Of a DNA stretch of 64,000 nt, positions 35,001 to 47,004 are shown in pieces (position 1 is the stretch's first letter; each line of letters starts with the position of its first letter). Both the position numbers and the translations under genes were made by a program. The DNA comes from Lingula anatina (taxonomy: Eukaryota; Brachiopoda; Lingulata; Lingulida; Lingulidae), in NCBI RefSeq assembly GCF_001039355.2, contig NW_019773748.1:18291-82290 (forward strand), written 5' to 3'. The notes under the pieces were generated by a model. That model saw nothing but the letters and a program-made list of their open reading frames with translations, was not told the DNA's origin and did not search any database.

Positions 35001-38000
35001 AATGAACATCAGAATACGAATATATGTTTGCCAGGTGTGCAGTTTCCAAGCTAACCATGAAATAATCTTAGACCACCATTTTGACAATTTGCACCCTGCT
35101 GATGAGGTGAGATATGAAGTTGTCAAGAGGCTGTTCAATTCAAAGCCAGTCAGTACAAGCTCCAGCACAAATGTTTGTACTCCCCCAGCACCTCGGGGGG
35201 TGTCCTCAGGAGGCATAAATCAAGATCCTAGGCCAACTGTAAAAGAGATGGCATCGCGTGGTTCACGTGTATTGGAAGCTGATGTTTCTAAAGAATTTTT
35301 GTCAAATTGTCAACGCTTTCTGTGCCCACTTTGTCTTTTCAACACTGATCTTATCAAGGGCTTCAGACGTCATATGTCACAGCACAAATTTGTTGATGGA
35401 AGCAAGCCATTCATTACAATGTATGCTTGTAAGTCCTGCCGATATAGCTCAACTCAAAAAGAGCTAATTGAAAGACACATTAAAAAACAGCATCCCACTG
35501 GTGTTGTAACAATAGGTTCAAGCCCACTATTTATTGGACATTCACCAAGCAGTCAGAAAACTGGGATGGATCCAGATGGAAGCAGCCAGGCATCAGAGAT
35601 GGAAGCGCTTCTACAGGAGTCTGGAATATCTGTCATTGACAAATATCACTGTGAGATCTGTTCATTTAGTGCTACCTCCAAAGATTTATTGAAGCAGCAC
35701 ATGGTTAAACACAACACATCAAGAACTAGCCAGAAGAAGACAAAATCAAATATTACAAAAGACCAAGAGAGGTTGATAGAAAACCAGGATTATGTAACCA
35801 TTTGTGTCAAGAGAACTGTATATCAGTGCCATGAATGCGAGCACTATAAAACACGTGCTCAGCCAGTGTTGTTTTCTCATCTCTCTTATACTCATGGCAT
35901 TCAGAAACCAGAATATGGTTTTCACTACAGTAGTTGTGAAGAGGCTGGCAGTCTTTATCGCTGTATGAGGTGTAACATTCATGTGGATTATCAGAGCAAA
36001 GGCATGCTGACCAATCATTTCAAAGGGAATCACCAAGAGTTTCTAGAAAGACCACCAGCTGCCCAAAAACCAGTGCATGAAAAGCCACTTCCCATTTCAT
36101 CTTCAAATGAAGGACTTCCTACTGTAGGTACAAAAGATCACACAACAAGTAGCGGAGAAGTATTCTGCGTGCCACAGGAAAGTGTTTTCAAAATGCAAAT
36201 TGCTTGCCCAATGTGTGAGTTTAGAAGTAAAGTGCGCTACAATCTTTTGCGTCATTTCAAGAAAGCTCATCAAATGGAGAAAAACTCAAATGGACATTGG
36301 GTAATACCAACTAAAGATGGAAAAACGGGTTCATTGCAAGTTGTGTCTGTATGCAATGAAGATAATGAAAATTGTGAAATAAAAGATGATTCCCAACCAA
36401 CAGCAAGCCTCAGTCAGACCGAAGAGAAAGGAAAAGAACAGGAGAATTGGAAACTGGTAGATAAAGACTTGTACCAGTGTCTCCTCTGTGAATTTCAAAA
36501 CAGAAGGCCAGATAAAATGAGGAGGCATTTTAATTATGTACATGCTGGCTTAAAACCATATCATTGTATGCATTGCGAGTACAGCTCTGCTGAAGGGGCT
36601 AAAGTTGCCAGACACTGCAAGAACCAGCATCCTACCAAAGGCTGTAAAATCTTTCGATTTACAGATGATGAGTCTAACACTGAGTCAAAGGGATTAATCC
36701 AGTTCAAGTGTTTACACTGCAGATTTCACAGCAACACTAAGGAGGATGTAGCAAAACATTCAGAAAATGTCCATGTAGGCCAACCTGTCAAAGTATTGCA
36801 AGGTTATGAGGTAACAGTTGGTGAAGATGCATTGCAGCCTGAAAAATCACAGCCTCAAGTAGAGTTTTTGGCATCAGATTCTGTACACTGTGGTTTCAAA
36901 AGAGTAGAACCTTACCTTCTCCAGTGTGATCTGTGTAGCTACCAGTCTGAATATATCACAGCTATGAAACGCCATGTACTCACTATTCATTACAAGATAA
37001 AACCCTTCATGTGTGGTTACTGCAAGTGGAGCCATGCAGAGAAGTTTATGTTGCTGCAGCACATGCAGAAATATCATAAAGACAAACCCCCTCTCACAAT
37101 CAGGGTGAATGTCAAAGAAGTTGTTAAAGGACAGGTGTTCAAAATTGTAGCAGAAACAAGGGGTGCTTCAGAAACTGAAAGTGTGTCAAGAAGCCCCAGT
37201 GTGACCCAAACAGAGACTCAGCCGCATTCAGCAGGATTACCTGAACCTGTCAGCAGTGCCCTGCCATCAGATGATCAGACTGAAATAAAAACTAACTCTT
37301 TCTTAGGAAATGAAAATGTAGCTACAAGTTCGGAGTCGCCTTTTACTGACAATACCAAAGAAACAAGTGCTGCAGAACTGTCTGGCGATGACCTACAATC
37401 ATCAGCATTGACATCAATAAATGAGAATGACACCGATGCAAATCAAACACCTAGCCCTTTGAAAGACCAGTCCACTTCAGTTCCAGAATTTGTGATCAAA
37501 GACTCACTTATTAAAATCAAGGCAGAGCCACAGGATCTTGAACAGTGGAGAGAGAATGAAAACATACTTGAATCCTTACAGAATTATGCAGGAGGAACAT
37601 ACACTACAAAGAGTAAAGGAGAAAATGTGACAGTACGACAGGTGAAAATTTACCGTTGCCTTTATTGTGATTATTATTCCTTTTACAACAGGGCACACGT
37701 GTTGCGCCATACCCGCACTTGGCACCTTGATTTACTGATGGGTTTAGAACATAAACCAGATGACACCAACGAAGAAGTCCAGCAGCAAAAGGAAGAGGCA
37801 GGTAAAAGAAATGATCCAGGCAATGATGAAAACTGCTCAGGTGAAGTAGATTTCTCCAAAGTAACAAATCAAACTGAAAGCATCATGGATGATTCTACAA
37901 ACAATGAAGTCACAGTACAAGAGACCGTTGAACAGAACAAAGGACCTGTTGCTGACAGTATTGGAGATGAAGCAAAATTAGAAGCTCAACAAGTTATACA

Positions 38001-41000
38001 GAGTGAAGAAGCCCAAATCAACAAATCCCCACAAAGCACCTCGGCTTCCATACCAGATTTAGCAAAAGATTTAACAAAAGCCAGCAAGGATGCAGATGCT
38101 GATGTTGAGTACAATGAGTTATATTCTAGCAAGTTGGTAATAGATACATCAGATGCACCAGATCTGGGCTCTATGGAGTTGTCTAAAAAAGATGAAGAAA
38201 GCAATGTTGGAAAATTAGCAAAATGCACCTCTGACACGGGTGCAGATGATTTGCCATCTAATACTTTTGCAAAAGAATTACAAGCTACAACAGCAGATGG
38301 TAACAGTCAGACTGTGAGTACCAATGCAAAAGTCCCTGAAACAAATTTAGGCAAAGAAACAAGCATAGATGCTGTACTGGATGAGTTGTCTGATCATACG
38401 TATCTTGACAGTAGTAAAATAGCTGAGGTTCCAATACAGCAAGATGATAAAGAACAAAGGTCACAGTTGGTCTCTGGGCAAGGCAAAAGGGATACAATAC
38501 AGTCAGGGAGTGCTGAAGATCCAAATTATACAGTATATACTTCCAACATAAACTCAGTTGGTGCAGAGGCAGAGATGCCAGCTAATGGGCAGGCTTTACA
38601 TGAGGAAGGCAATGCAAATATGCCCAGTGTTGAGATGAAAAAAGCAACAGCTGAAATTCCAGATGTTAAATTGGACAGCACTCAAACCAGTGTCATCAGT
38701 GAGAAAGAGGAAACAATTAGTGAGCTTGTTGATAAGCTGATTAGTACAGCAGTTGAACTTGGTGAACAAAAAGAAGTTGAGAACAATCCAGTTGAAACAA
38801 ATACTGGAGGCTTCAAACAACCCTTGGGGGTAACCCCAACAATTTCCAAAGATGCAACAGCAGTTGAAGAAAATTCTCAACAAAAGCAAACAGAATGTAG
38901 CTCAACTGCCATGGATATAGGGTACCATACTTTAGAAGCTGAATCCACTGCTGCAATAGAAAATATTCCAACATGTCAGATTTGTGGCTATGCCTCGTCA
39001 TCTAAGTCTTCAGTACAAAGCCACTTGGAGAAGCATCTACCCTCAATGTATAAAATTGAGTATATTTCAAAGTCTCCTGGTAAAGATATATCTGCCAGAG
39101 ATTTGGTAAGCCATATGCCCAAAGCACGCCTAGAATTATCCCCAAGACGGAATAAATCCCCAAAGAGTGCTAGCAAGCCAAAGTTCCATGATGACAGAGA
39201 AGCTGTCTCCCCAGCAATGTTTTATTGCATGTTTTGTGCATACAAGACGAGACATACCAAGAGTGATGTCATTAAACATACAAAAACACAACACATGCAG
39301 TATTTGATGGGTTTAGGTAGTAAAACATATGGTGGAAAAATAAGCAAGCACAGCACACCTCTTGAAACCATGGACCAGCCAGTAGCTCCAAATATTTCTA
39401 TGCAACTAGATGCAGTTGTTACACCTACAGAGAATGGGAACATAGTGGGGAGTAATGAAGAAACTGTTAACTTGGCTGAGTTTGCAAAGGAAAATTCACC
39501 AAACAGTGCTGGGTCACCAAAGGATATGAACATTAAGACAGTAGGTCCAGGTGCAACCTGTCTGAATGAAGAGAATGGATATAAAGATGAGAAGAGAATG
39601 TGTCGTTTGTGCCAATTTTCTTCACAATCCATAGCATCTATAAAAAAACACATTACCACACATCTTCAGGATCTAGTATCATCCACTCAATTTAAGGGAG
39701 AAACAAACATTTCTCCCTTGTTCAATTTATCTCTGATATCAGATGGACAAAAAGCTGGTGCTGCACCCAATTCTGATGCAAGTATGCAATTACAAGCTGA
39801 AGCTGCCCCTAATTCGGATGCAAGTGTGGAATTGAAAGCTGATGCTCAGCCTAATTCTGATGCTAGTGTAGAATTAAATGCTGCTACTAATGACTGTAGT
39901 GAAACACAAGCAATACTTGAACAACCAGAATGTTTCTCACCAAGTTCAGGTGCTAAGGCATTTAGTCCAGGATTTTGGAAAGGGAAAATTACAAAATGCC
40001 TATACTGTGACTATAAAAGTGATCATAGACACAATACCATGAGACATGTACGTAGTAAGCACATGTATGCCTTAATGGGGTTTCCTCAGATTGATTCAAT
40101 GCTTACCAATTCACCTAGTGATGTTGAAAGAAAAAATACAATGGTAAAAGAGCAGAAAGACAAGATTCCTGTTTGCACCATTTGTAATTATTCCACAAAG
40201 GCTCCAATACTTATGAGAACACATATCACCACTTACCACATCCCAACACTGTATGAGATTGTTGATACACAGCAACTGACGGCAGTAAATTCTACAAGAA
40301 GTGATGATACTCAAAAGACGGAAGCATTGGATGATTCACTTTCCACCAATGACAATGTTGAAAGTGAGACACAGGATCAACCTTCAAACCTTATGGAAGT
40401 TGATCAGATGTCTACTAGAATATCGTCTTCAGAGGTGTCAAAACATGGACAGGCATCACCAAGTGCACACAAGGGGAAAAAGATTTTTAGATGTTTATAT
40501 TGTGAATATCAGTCCATGTATGGAAGAATAGATGTCCTTCGTCACTCAATCAAGCACCATGTTGACTTCTTGATGAGAAGCATTTCCCCTGAGGTTGAAT
40601 GCAAAGTGAAGGTAGAAAATGCGGACAAGAATGATGAAGTTTCTCACTCTACAACCAAATTTAAGTGCCAGATTTGCGATTATGTCTCAGAAAATGAAGA
40701 CAAAATGTATCTGCACCTCAAAGATAACCACCTTCAATCTTTCTATGCAGTGGAACATAACAAAAGGGGTAACGTTTCACTGGCAGGTAGTTCACCCACT
40801 AAAGGCACTACTTCACCATTAAAAGGTGCTACTTCACCCTCCAAGGGAAGTCGATTGAAAGCCCACCAAGGTGGTTCTAGTCCTGGTTGCAGAATATTCA
40901 GATGCATGTACTGTGATTACTATTCATTCTATGGAAGACAGGACGTCATACGTCACACTCAGAAAATTCATATGTCATTCTTGATGGGAGTTGCAGGATC

Positions 41001-44000
41001 TTGTACCACCTCAAAGGCTGTTTCTGATGGCTCTATCGAGGCTGAAAATGAGGAAATGGGGAACACCAAATTCACATGTCAGGTGTGCCTTTTTTCAACA
41101 GAAGACAGAGCTTTTATGCAGGACCATATTCAAGCAGAACATATAATGTCTTTATACATTGTTGAAAAGGGCCAAAATCGTGTAAGGCAGAAGAAAAACA
41201 GTTTCTCAACAGTAAATTCATCAAAGATACAGAAGATATCTACTCCGACTGGGAAACCTGCACTTAAACAGCCACCAACACAGAGGGCATACAAGTGTGT
41301 GTACTGCAGTTACACGTCTGTCTACTGCAGTGCAGATATCTATCGCCATACCTTGAATAAGCATTTTGGCAAAATAGCAGAAAAACTGACAACCTCAACA
41401 AATACAAGTGAAGTGGGACCTACTGTAGATGAAGATGTCTCTTACAAATGCAAGCGATGCAATTCAATATTTGATTCAAAACAGTCTGTGAGGTATCACA
41501 TGAAATTTCATAGAAGTACATTTTACAAATCAATTAAAACAACAAATCCAAAACATACAAATGCAACAAATTCTGGAAGCATACCTTTCAACTCAAATGA
41601 TGAAAGTGTGCTGGAGTACACAGGAAATGATAAATCTGAATGGTTTTATAAAGAGAAAAGACCCAAAGAAGCTGCGGCTCTGTCATCAGTTCCAGAAGAA
41701 AAGAAAGAGCAAGTTATTTGGGCATGCTCCTACTGTGACTTTACCACTCCTTCAAACAGGACTGTTTCCAGACATAAAAGGTCATTTCATGATAAGGGTT
41801 CAAGTTCAAACCGAGTTGAATGGTTTTCAGCAAGCTGTCCTTTTTGCCCTCACACTGCTGCAGGGGGAAAACTACCATATGAAAAGAGGCAAGAATATAT
41901 GCGAAACCACATAAGAAGGGTCCATATGGAGGGAGGAGAAGATGAAGGCATAACACTGTTCAAAAGGTCACAACAATCTAACAATTTTGAGTGTTTTCTT
42001 TGTGGCTATAGCACTCCAGCTAGTAGAGGAATTGTTAGAATAATAAGTCATTTAAAGGTGGCCCACCCAAATTTGTTGAACACTTCATACAAATGCATGT
42101 TTTGTAGCTACTCCAGGAGACAGCTAAAATTGCTGAAATTGCACATGAAGACAAAGCATCGTGGAAAAGCACTACGTTTCTTGAAAATCACAGGACAGTG
42201 TGAAATTGATAATGGTAAAAATGCTCATACTGATGTGAAGTCCAATTCTTTTATTGGGAACTCTGACAGTGAAGTTGGAGTAGAGTTTACCCCAAAGGTG
42301 AAGGAACCTGGAAAACCACGCCTTGCCAGAGGGGAGGACATTGATGCTCTGCTTTCATCACATAAAGAGACATTGAAGAAAAGCCCTGGAAGTTTGCATG
42401 CTTGTCCAATTTGCTCCAAAACTTTCAACAGCCGTGACACTCTACACAAACACTGCAAGCGACATAGCAGTTTTCGTCCTTTCAAGTGTGGATATTGTAG
42501 CTTCAAAGCATTTTCACGCTACAGTATCAGAATCCACAGCATTAACATGCACAAAGGAAAAGAACTGAAAATTAAGCAGCTAGTAGAACCCTCTAAACCT
42601 GAAGCAAACATAAAGGCAACAAATAATATTGCAGTTGGGCCTCCCTCTTTATCATCAGCACCATTAAGTCAAAGTCAAGAGGAAAAATCAGCAGAGAAGG
42701 TGCTTCATTGCTCTATGTGCCCATACACTACCAAGAATTCCAAAAACATGAAAGAACACAAGTACATACATTACAACCATAGACCCTACACTTGTGGACA
42801 TTGTCCTTACCGAGGAAGAACTCTGGAAGCAGCTAATAAACATCACGCTGAAAATCACCCAGGGATGCCAACAGAGATTTCATATGTCAAGACATCCCTT
42901 CTCTCAAAATTAGCAGATGAGCTAAAAAACATCCAAAAAAGTGAGAAAGCAAATAAAGAAGGAGTTCAATTAAAAGATCTCACAGAACAAAGTGGTTCAT
43001 CTGCAGGAGAGACTAGGGCAGGAGTAAAGGTAACTCGTAATGAGGATGGAATGTATTATTGCCCTTTGTGTGACTTCAAGTCTGGGTATCATAGTTCTAT
43101 AGGACGGCATGTCATGCAGATACATCCAGAGAATTCCCCAAGAAGTGCAAGTATTCCAGCTCAAAGAAGACCTAGCAGCTCTGAAGTGAGCAGTGTCAAA
43201 AGTGATACAGAAAACCATGATAGCAAGGGTGCTCAGTATGTTTGCAGTCTTTGTAAGGAATCTTTTCCCAGAATTGACCGTGCAAGATGGCATGTCATGA
43301 GGCATTTATCATATTATCCAATGAGGTGCTCTGAATGTGACCATAGATGTCAGACAACAAATGGCATGAACAACCATATTCAAAAACAGCACAATGGAAA
43401 GGGAACTCTTGTGTTTGATCAAGACCTGCAAAAAGAGGACTTGGTGAAAAGGAATATTACAGAGACACAAAGCAAAAAATTGGTTAGTTTATATACTTAT
43501 GTCTGCAGACATTGCCACCACAGCACTACCAGAAGAGAGAATTTTAAGACCCATACTATGCAACATTTTGGCTATAAACCTTACTCTTGTGGGATTTGTA
43601 AAACACAATTTTGCACAAAGAGCAACACAGAAAAGCATGCTGCTAGGTTCCATGAAGGCAAAGACCCAGTGGTTATTGAAAAAAAGAATACCTCTAAATG
43701 GAAGCAAGTCTTGGAAGAAGTAGATAGGTGTAAAAAGTTGGATTCAAACACTTATCAAGGAAGCAAAATGGGGGCAGCAGTGCCAAAATCTCCCTCAGCA
43801 ACTTTAGGCTTACCTTTAGGCGTCAAGCCCTTTGTTTGTAAGTTGTGTGGATACAAGACCAGAAAAGGCAGCAAGCTAAAAGCTCATAGGGCTGGTCATG
43901 GAAAAAGCGCTACATACCAGTGTGCATATTGCAATGAACGTCATGATAAGTTCAGGATTCTGAAGGAACACCTGGTGGCTATACATCCACAACTCACTTG

Positions 44001-47000
44001 TGCCATTAGGGTAGTAGCTGCCAAGAAGACGATCACCTCCAACACTTCTAGCCAGCTTCTAAACAAGCAAGCAGCACTTGACAACACACCTGAGGATTCA
44101 TCAGAAGAGTCATCTGAAGATGACAGCAGCACAGTGATCTCCAGCACTACAGGGGCATCAGTTAGTACAGCAAGTACAGTGGATGATTTGCCTTCAGCTG
44201 ACAAACCCAAGAAAAAAAGAATCAGACCGAAGCAACCACCCCCCAAATCCCATCTTTATTTTTACTGCACAGAATGCCCTGTTAGAATGAGGACAGACCA
44301 TGTGCAGTTCCATGTAAATAGATCTCACCTGGGTTATGAGCCATATAAGTGTGCTTTATGCAGTTGTACAACCTGTACCAGGCCTTTGATGCATCTACAT
44401 TTCAGACAGAAGCATAAAGGATTAATATCAAAGTACACATATCGCATAGACAAGCAAAAGGAGGCTGATATGAAGAAAATGGTCGACCATATAAAACAAG
44501 GTAAAAAGATTGAGGTTGAAGTTGGAAGTCCAAGGTTGCAGTTCTTTTGCCAAATTTGCGCTTATAGTGTCAAAAGATTAGACGTCCTGCGTCACCACTA
44601 CATGTCCTCTCATCTGAATTACAACCCTGTTAGATGTGGCTACTGTAGCAGGGAATCAAGCTCAGAAAGAATGCTAGACCGGCATTTTGAAAAATCTCAT
44701 TTTGGGCGCAAGAAACTGATCAAGTATCAGAAGAAGAAAGACCTTGAAACTTTGCTAGATGAATTTATGGAAAATGCAACCACTCCAAGGTCAGTCTCGT
44801 CTGACTCCAAAAGAAAGGTTGCTGTACAGACCATGCTCAATATAGCACATGCCATTGAAAGTGAGCCAGATAAGCAGACAAAGACACCCTCATTTGATGA
44901 GAACCAAGCTGTTAATTTCAGCAGTGAATCACCGCCAGCAAAGAAGAATAAACTAGATGAGGAAGTGGACCACTTGCACAGTAAGGCAAAAAGTCTGGTT
45001 AGAGAAAAGACAACTGGAGTACCCAACGGGTCGAGGAAAAGACCAAGACCTGAAGATGAGGGTCACCTGCTTCCTCTGGCAAAAATCAAAAAAGAAGAAT
45101 TAGCTGGCATTGAGAGACCCCCACCTCTCTCTTTCCATTCTCAAGTGGAAAAATGCACTCTTAATAAGTAAGTCAAATTTCTTAAAATAGTTTGCTGTAC
45201 AGGAGTTGAATTAATTAGTTAAAAACAAAAATGTTGGTAAATTATTGCACACAGTAAATGCATTCATTTTATTCTCCGTAAGTAGATGAGGCTATTAAGT
45301 TTTAAGATTATACTGACTGTTAAAAATACAAAGGTGTTTCTTCAAGAAAACATTTTTTTTTAGTTATGAGATGGAGTTACCTTTCACACCAAAAGGAGCA
45401 GAGAGACTGTATCATTGTCCACTGACAGTATGCAGTTATGTCACCCAGATAATTGGTCATATGAAACATCATGCATGGGTTCATTATGGAGGCAGATACT
45501 TATGTGGCATCTGTGGTATTGTCAATTCACAGAAGTAGGTTTTTTATCTACTATTGAAGAAGTAGTTTTTTTTTTTTTCATGCATGTGACTGTTGGCTGA
45601 TTTCCCGACTTTTTGGGAATCATTTTTTTAGAATGATACAGATCAGCAGTAAAAACGGAAGGGGGCAAGTGTGAACCCCATGCCAAATTATCAGACTTAT
45701 TCACTTAATGGGAAGTCTCATCTCTGAATAATAACTTAAAGATGCACTGCATATGTTGTTTTTTTTATTTTTGGGTAAATGATGAGCCTGGTCCTATAAA
45801 TGTAAACTGGGCTCTCTTATGGGTCATCTTTCTGTGAGACGTGTGATTTCAGCAAAATAAAATATTGGCAGAGGCAGAGATCCAATTTGATTTTTTTTTA
45901 ATTTTATGTTTTAATATGCTAAATCTAACTATGTTAAGCTTTGCACAAAGTTATTTGGTGCTAAATTGACTCCATTTTAAAAACTTGAGCAGTGACATTT
46001 TGAATCAAGACTGCACATATTAAGTACGTTTTCTATCTTATATTTCAGGCCTAAAATCAAGCATCATATTGAGGTGGACCATTATGGAAAGGATGCAGAA
46101 GAAAACATTGCCGTAAGGAATCCCAAGGTCACCAATTTGTATTATTGCTGCCACTTATGCGCATACGCCACCATGGACAAAACTACATTTTCTGAACATT
46201 TTTCAACTGTTCATTGGCCAAAACATGGGCATTGTTCCTTTGACCTAAAAGTTGTTCTCATGTACAGACACAGATGTGTCTGTACATATAGCCATCATCT
46301 GCGTCTGTCGTCGCCATGCACTTTTACCAATAACACGATAAGTNAAAGACTGCATGCAGGAGTATGCAGAACAAGGTGACTACAGCATGTCCAGGTCTCC
46401 GGCTCTCTCTGATGATTGTGAAAGTCTTTCAGTAGATGTGGGGCATGCCATTGGTGACTTCTTACAGGAGCAAGGGCTTGAAGATGGAGAGGAAGATATT
46501 GAGACCTTAGTGTCTGCAGTTAGCTCGAAAGGAACGCAACTGCCAACTGCAAAGAAGAGACCATTTCATAGTAAGTTTCCTGTTTCATTAAAGTTCAAGA
46601 AACCACAACCAAAACTGAAAACCAACAAAGGCAAGAATGTCTGTAAGAAGAGTACAGGTGCAGGGTTTACTAAGACCAAACAAAACCAGCGCAATCTCTT
46701 TGATGACATTGGTTCTTTGGAAACTCAGCCAGTCATGAGTGGTAATCACCTGTCACAGGGTCAGAACCATGGATCTCTAGAGAAATCTCCATCGTCAAAT
46801 CCTGGAAACTCTGTTAATGCCATCAAGATCAAGTCTGAGCCATTGGATGCCTTCTCTCTCCTTTCACAAACTGTGCCATCAAGCTCCAGTGTGAATGATG
46901 TGCCTAGCCAAGTGACAGTTAAAACGGAACCAACTTCGGATAGTCAAGGAGAGTGCAGTTTTGATGAGGAGAGTGAAGACTGGCTTGTGTTAGACTCCAT

Positions 47001-47004
47001 TTGA
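29722..47004 (+). CDS. Giant C2H2 zinc finger protein, about 4,760 residues and about 54 fingers
   Basis: A probable nuclear DNA-binding regulator; I do not recognise a one-to-one orthologue. Exons: 29711 (ATG 29722)-31176, 31845-31974, 32994-33068, 33563-45167, 45364-45534, and 46049 to the stop at 47002-47004, phases matching. Fingers begin at 30841, cluster at 34228-36800 and 36900-37080, alternate in a paired module at 37651-41530, and continue in pairs from 41700 to 44710; three more lie in the last two exons, one split by the intron at 45535. Most read CxxCxYxS...HxxxHP without TGEKP linkers, as in REST or ZNF462. Other features: acidic/Ser-rich spacers, an SV40-like NLS (PKKKRIRPK, 44206-44232), a SIM-like patch (VAIDLSVDSDEEE) and ΨKxE sites at 37516, 45085, 46828 and 46918. 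The N-terminal 370 residues are low complexity. The last exon contains an inserted repeat and an n at 46344; without the n the frame stays open. Confidence 0.9.
31177..31844 (+). other. Zinc finger gene intron
   Basis: GT at 31177 and AG at 31843-31844. AT-rich, nothing else recognised. Confidence 0.85.
31975..32993 (+). other. Zinc finger gene intron with long AT repeat
   Basis: Donor gtatgt at 31975, acceptor cag ending at 32993. It contains a (AT)29 run but no other feature. Confidence 0.85.
32023..32080. repeat. (AT)29 microsatellite
   Basis: A pure AT run inside an intron of the zinc finger gene, likely length-polymorphic. Confidence 0.97.
33008..33046 (+). other. SUMO-interacting-motif-like segment encoded by a 75-base exon
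   Basis: The small exon 32994-33068 encodes VAIDLSVDSDEEE: a hydrophobic core (V-x-I-x-L) followed by Ser/Asp/Glu. This is the usual layout of SUMO-interacting motifs. The functional reading is inference. Confidence 0.5.
33069..33562 (+). other. Zinc finger gene intron
   Basis: Donor gtattt at 33069, acceptor ag at 33561-33562. AT-rich, nothing else recognised. Confidence 0.85.
39760..39885 (+). repeat. 42-bp in-frame tandem repeat, three copies
   Basis: Encodes three 14-residue units of the form A[AQ]PNSDAS[MV][QE]L.A. in a linker between two zinc fingers. Synonymous differences between units show it is not a very recent expansion. Confidence 0.92.
40786..40848 (+). repeat. SP-x-KG tripeptide-type repeats in a linker
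   Basis: Encodes SPTKG, SPLKG and SPSKG in succession, about 10 residues apart, before a type A finger. The SPxK form matches the proline-directed kinase consensus; the function is inferred only. Confidence 0.7.
45168..45363 (+). other. Zinc finger gene intron
   Basis: Donor gtaagt at 45168; acceptor tag ending at 45363 after a T-rich tract. It separates the giant exon from a 171-base exon encoding one whole and one half finger. Confidence 0.85.
45535..46048 (+). other. Zinc finger gene intron, splitting a finger
   Basis: Donor gtaggt at 45535, acceptor tttcag ending at 46048. The Cys pair (CGIC) is encoded before it and the His pair (KHHIEVDH) after it. Confidence 0.85.
46257..46344 (+). 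repeat. Palindrome-led repeat G inside the last zinc finger exon, ending at an n
   Basis: Bases 46261-46286 form two 12-bp arms (tgtacagacaca / tgtgtctgtaca) around ga. This and the next 30 bases (gccatcatctgcgtctgtcg) recur at 63917-63972. Here it follows the coding for the last zinc finger and runs to the single n at 46344. Either a repeat inserted in frame, or an intron/exon end replaced by an assembly join at a repeat. Confidence 0.75.

Larger units (their letters stand above)
37651..41530 (+). repeat. Six-fold two-finger module inside the zinc finger protein
   Basis: Type A fingers ([FY]xC[LMV][YF]C.Y.S...RH...H...LMG) start near 37651, 39220, 39990, 40485, 40897 and 41290. Each is followed by a type B finger (CxxCxY/F.S...H...H followed by an LY.VE-like tail) near 38970, 39595, 40170, 40660, 41070 and 41445. 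The order A-B is kept six times. Spacers vary from about 50 to 400 residues. Coordinates are approximate finger starts read from the translation. Confidence 0.8.

Noticed and set aside
46354-47004. Separate gene starting at ATG 46354
   Set aside because: The sequence lacks a start context or promoter and continues the zinc finger protein with matching SUMO-site composition; the apparent break is due to the n at 46344.
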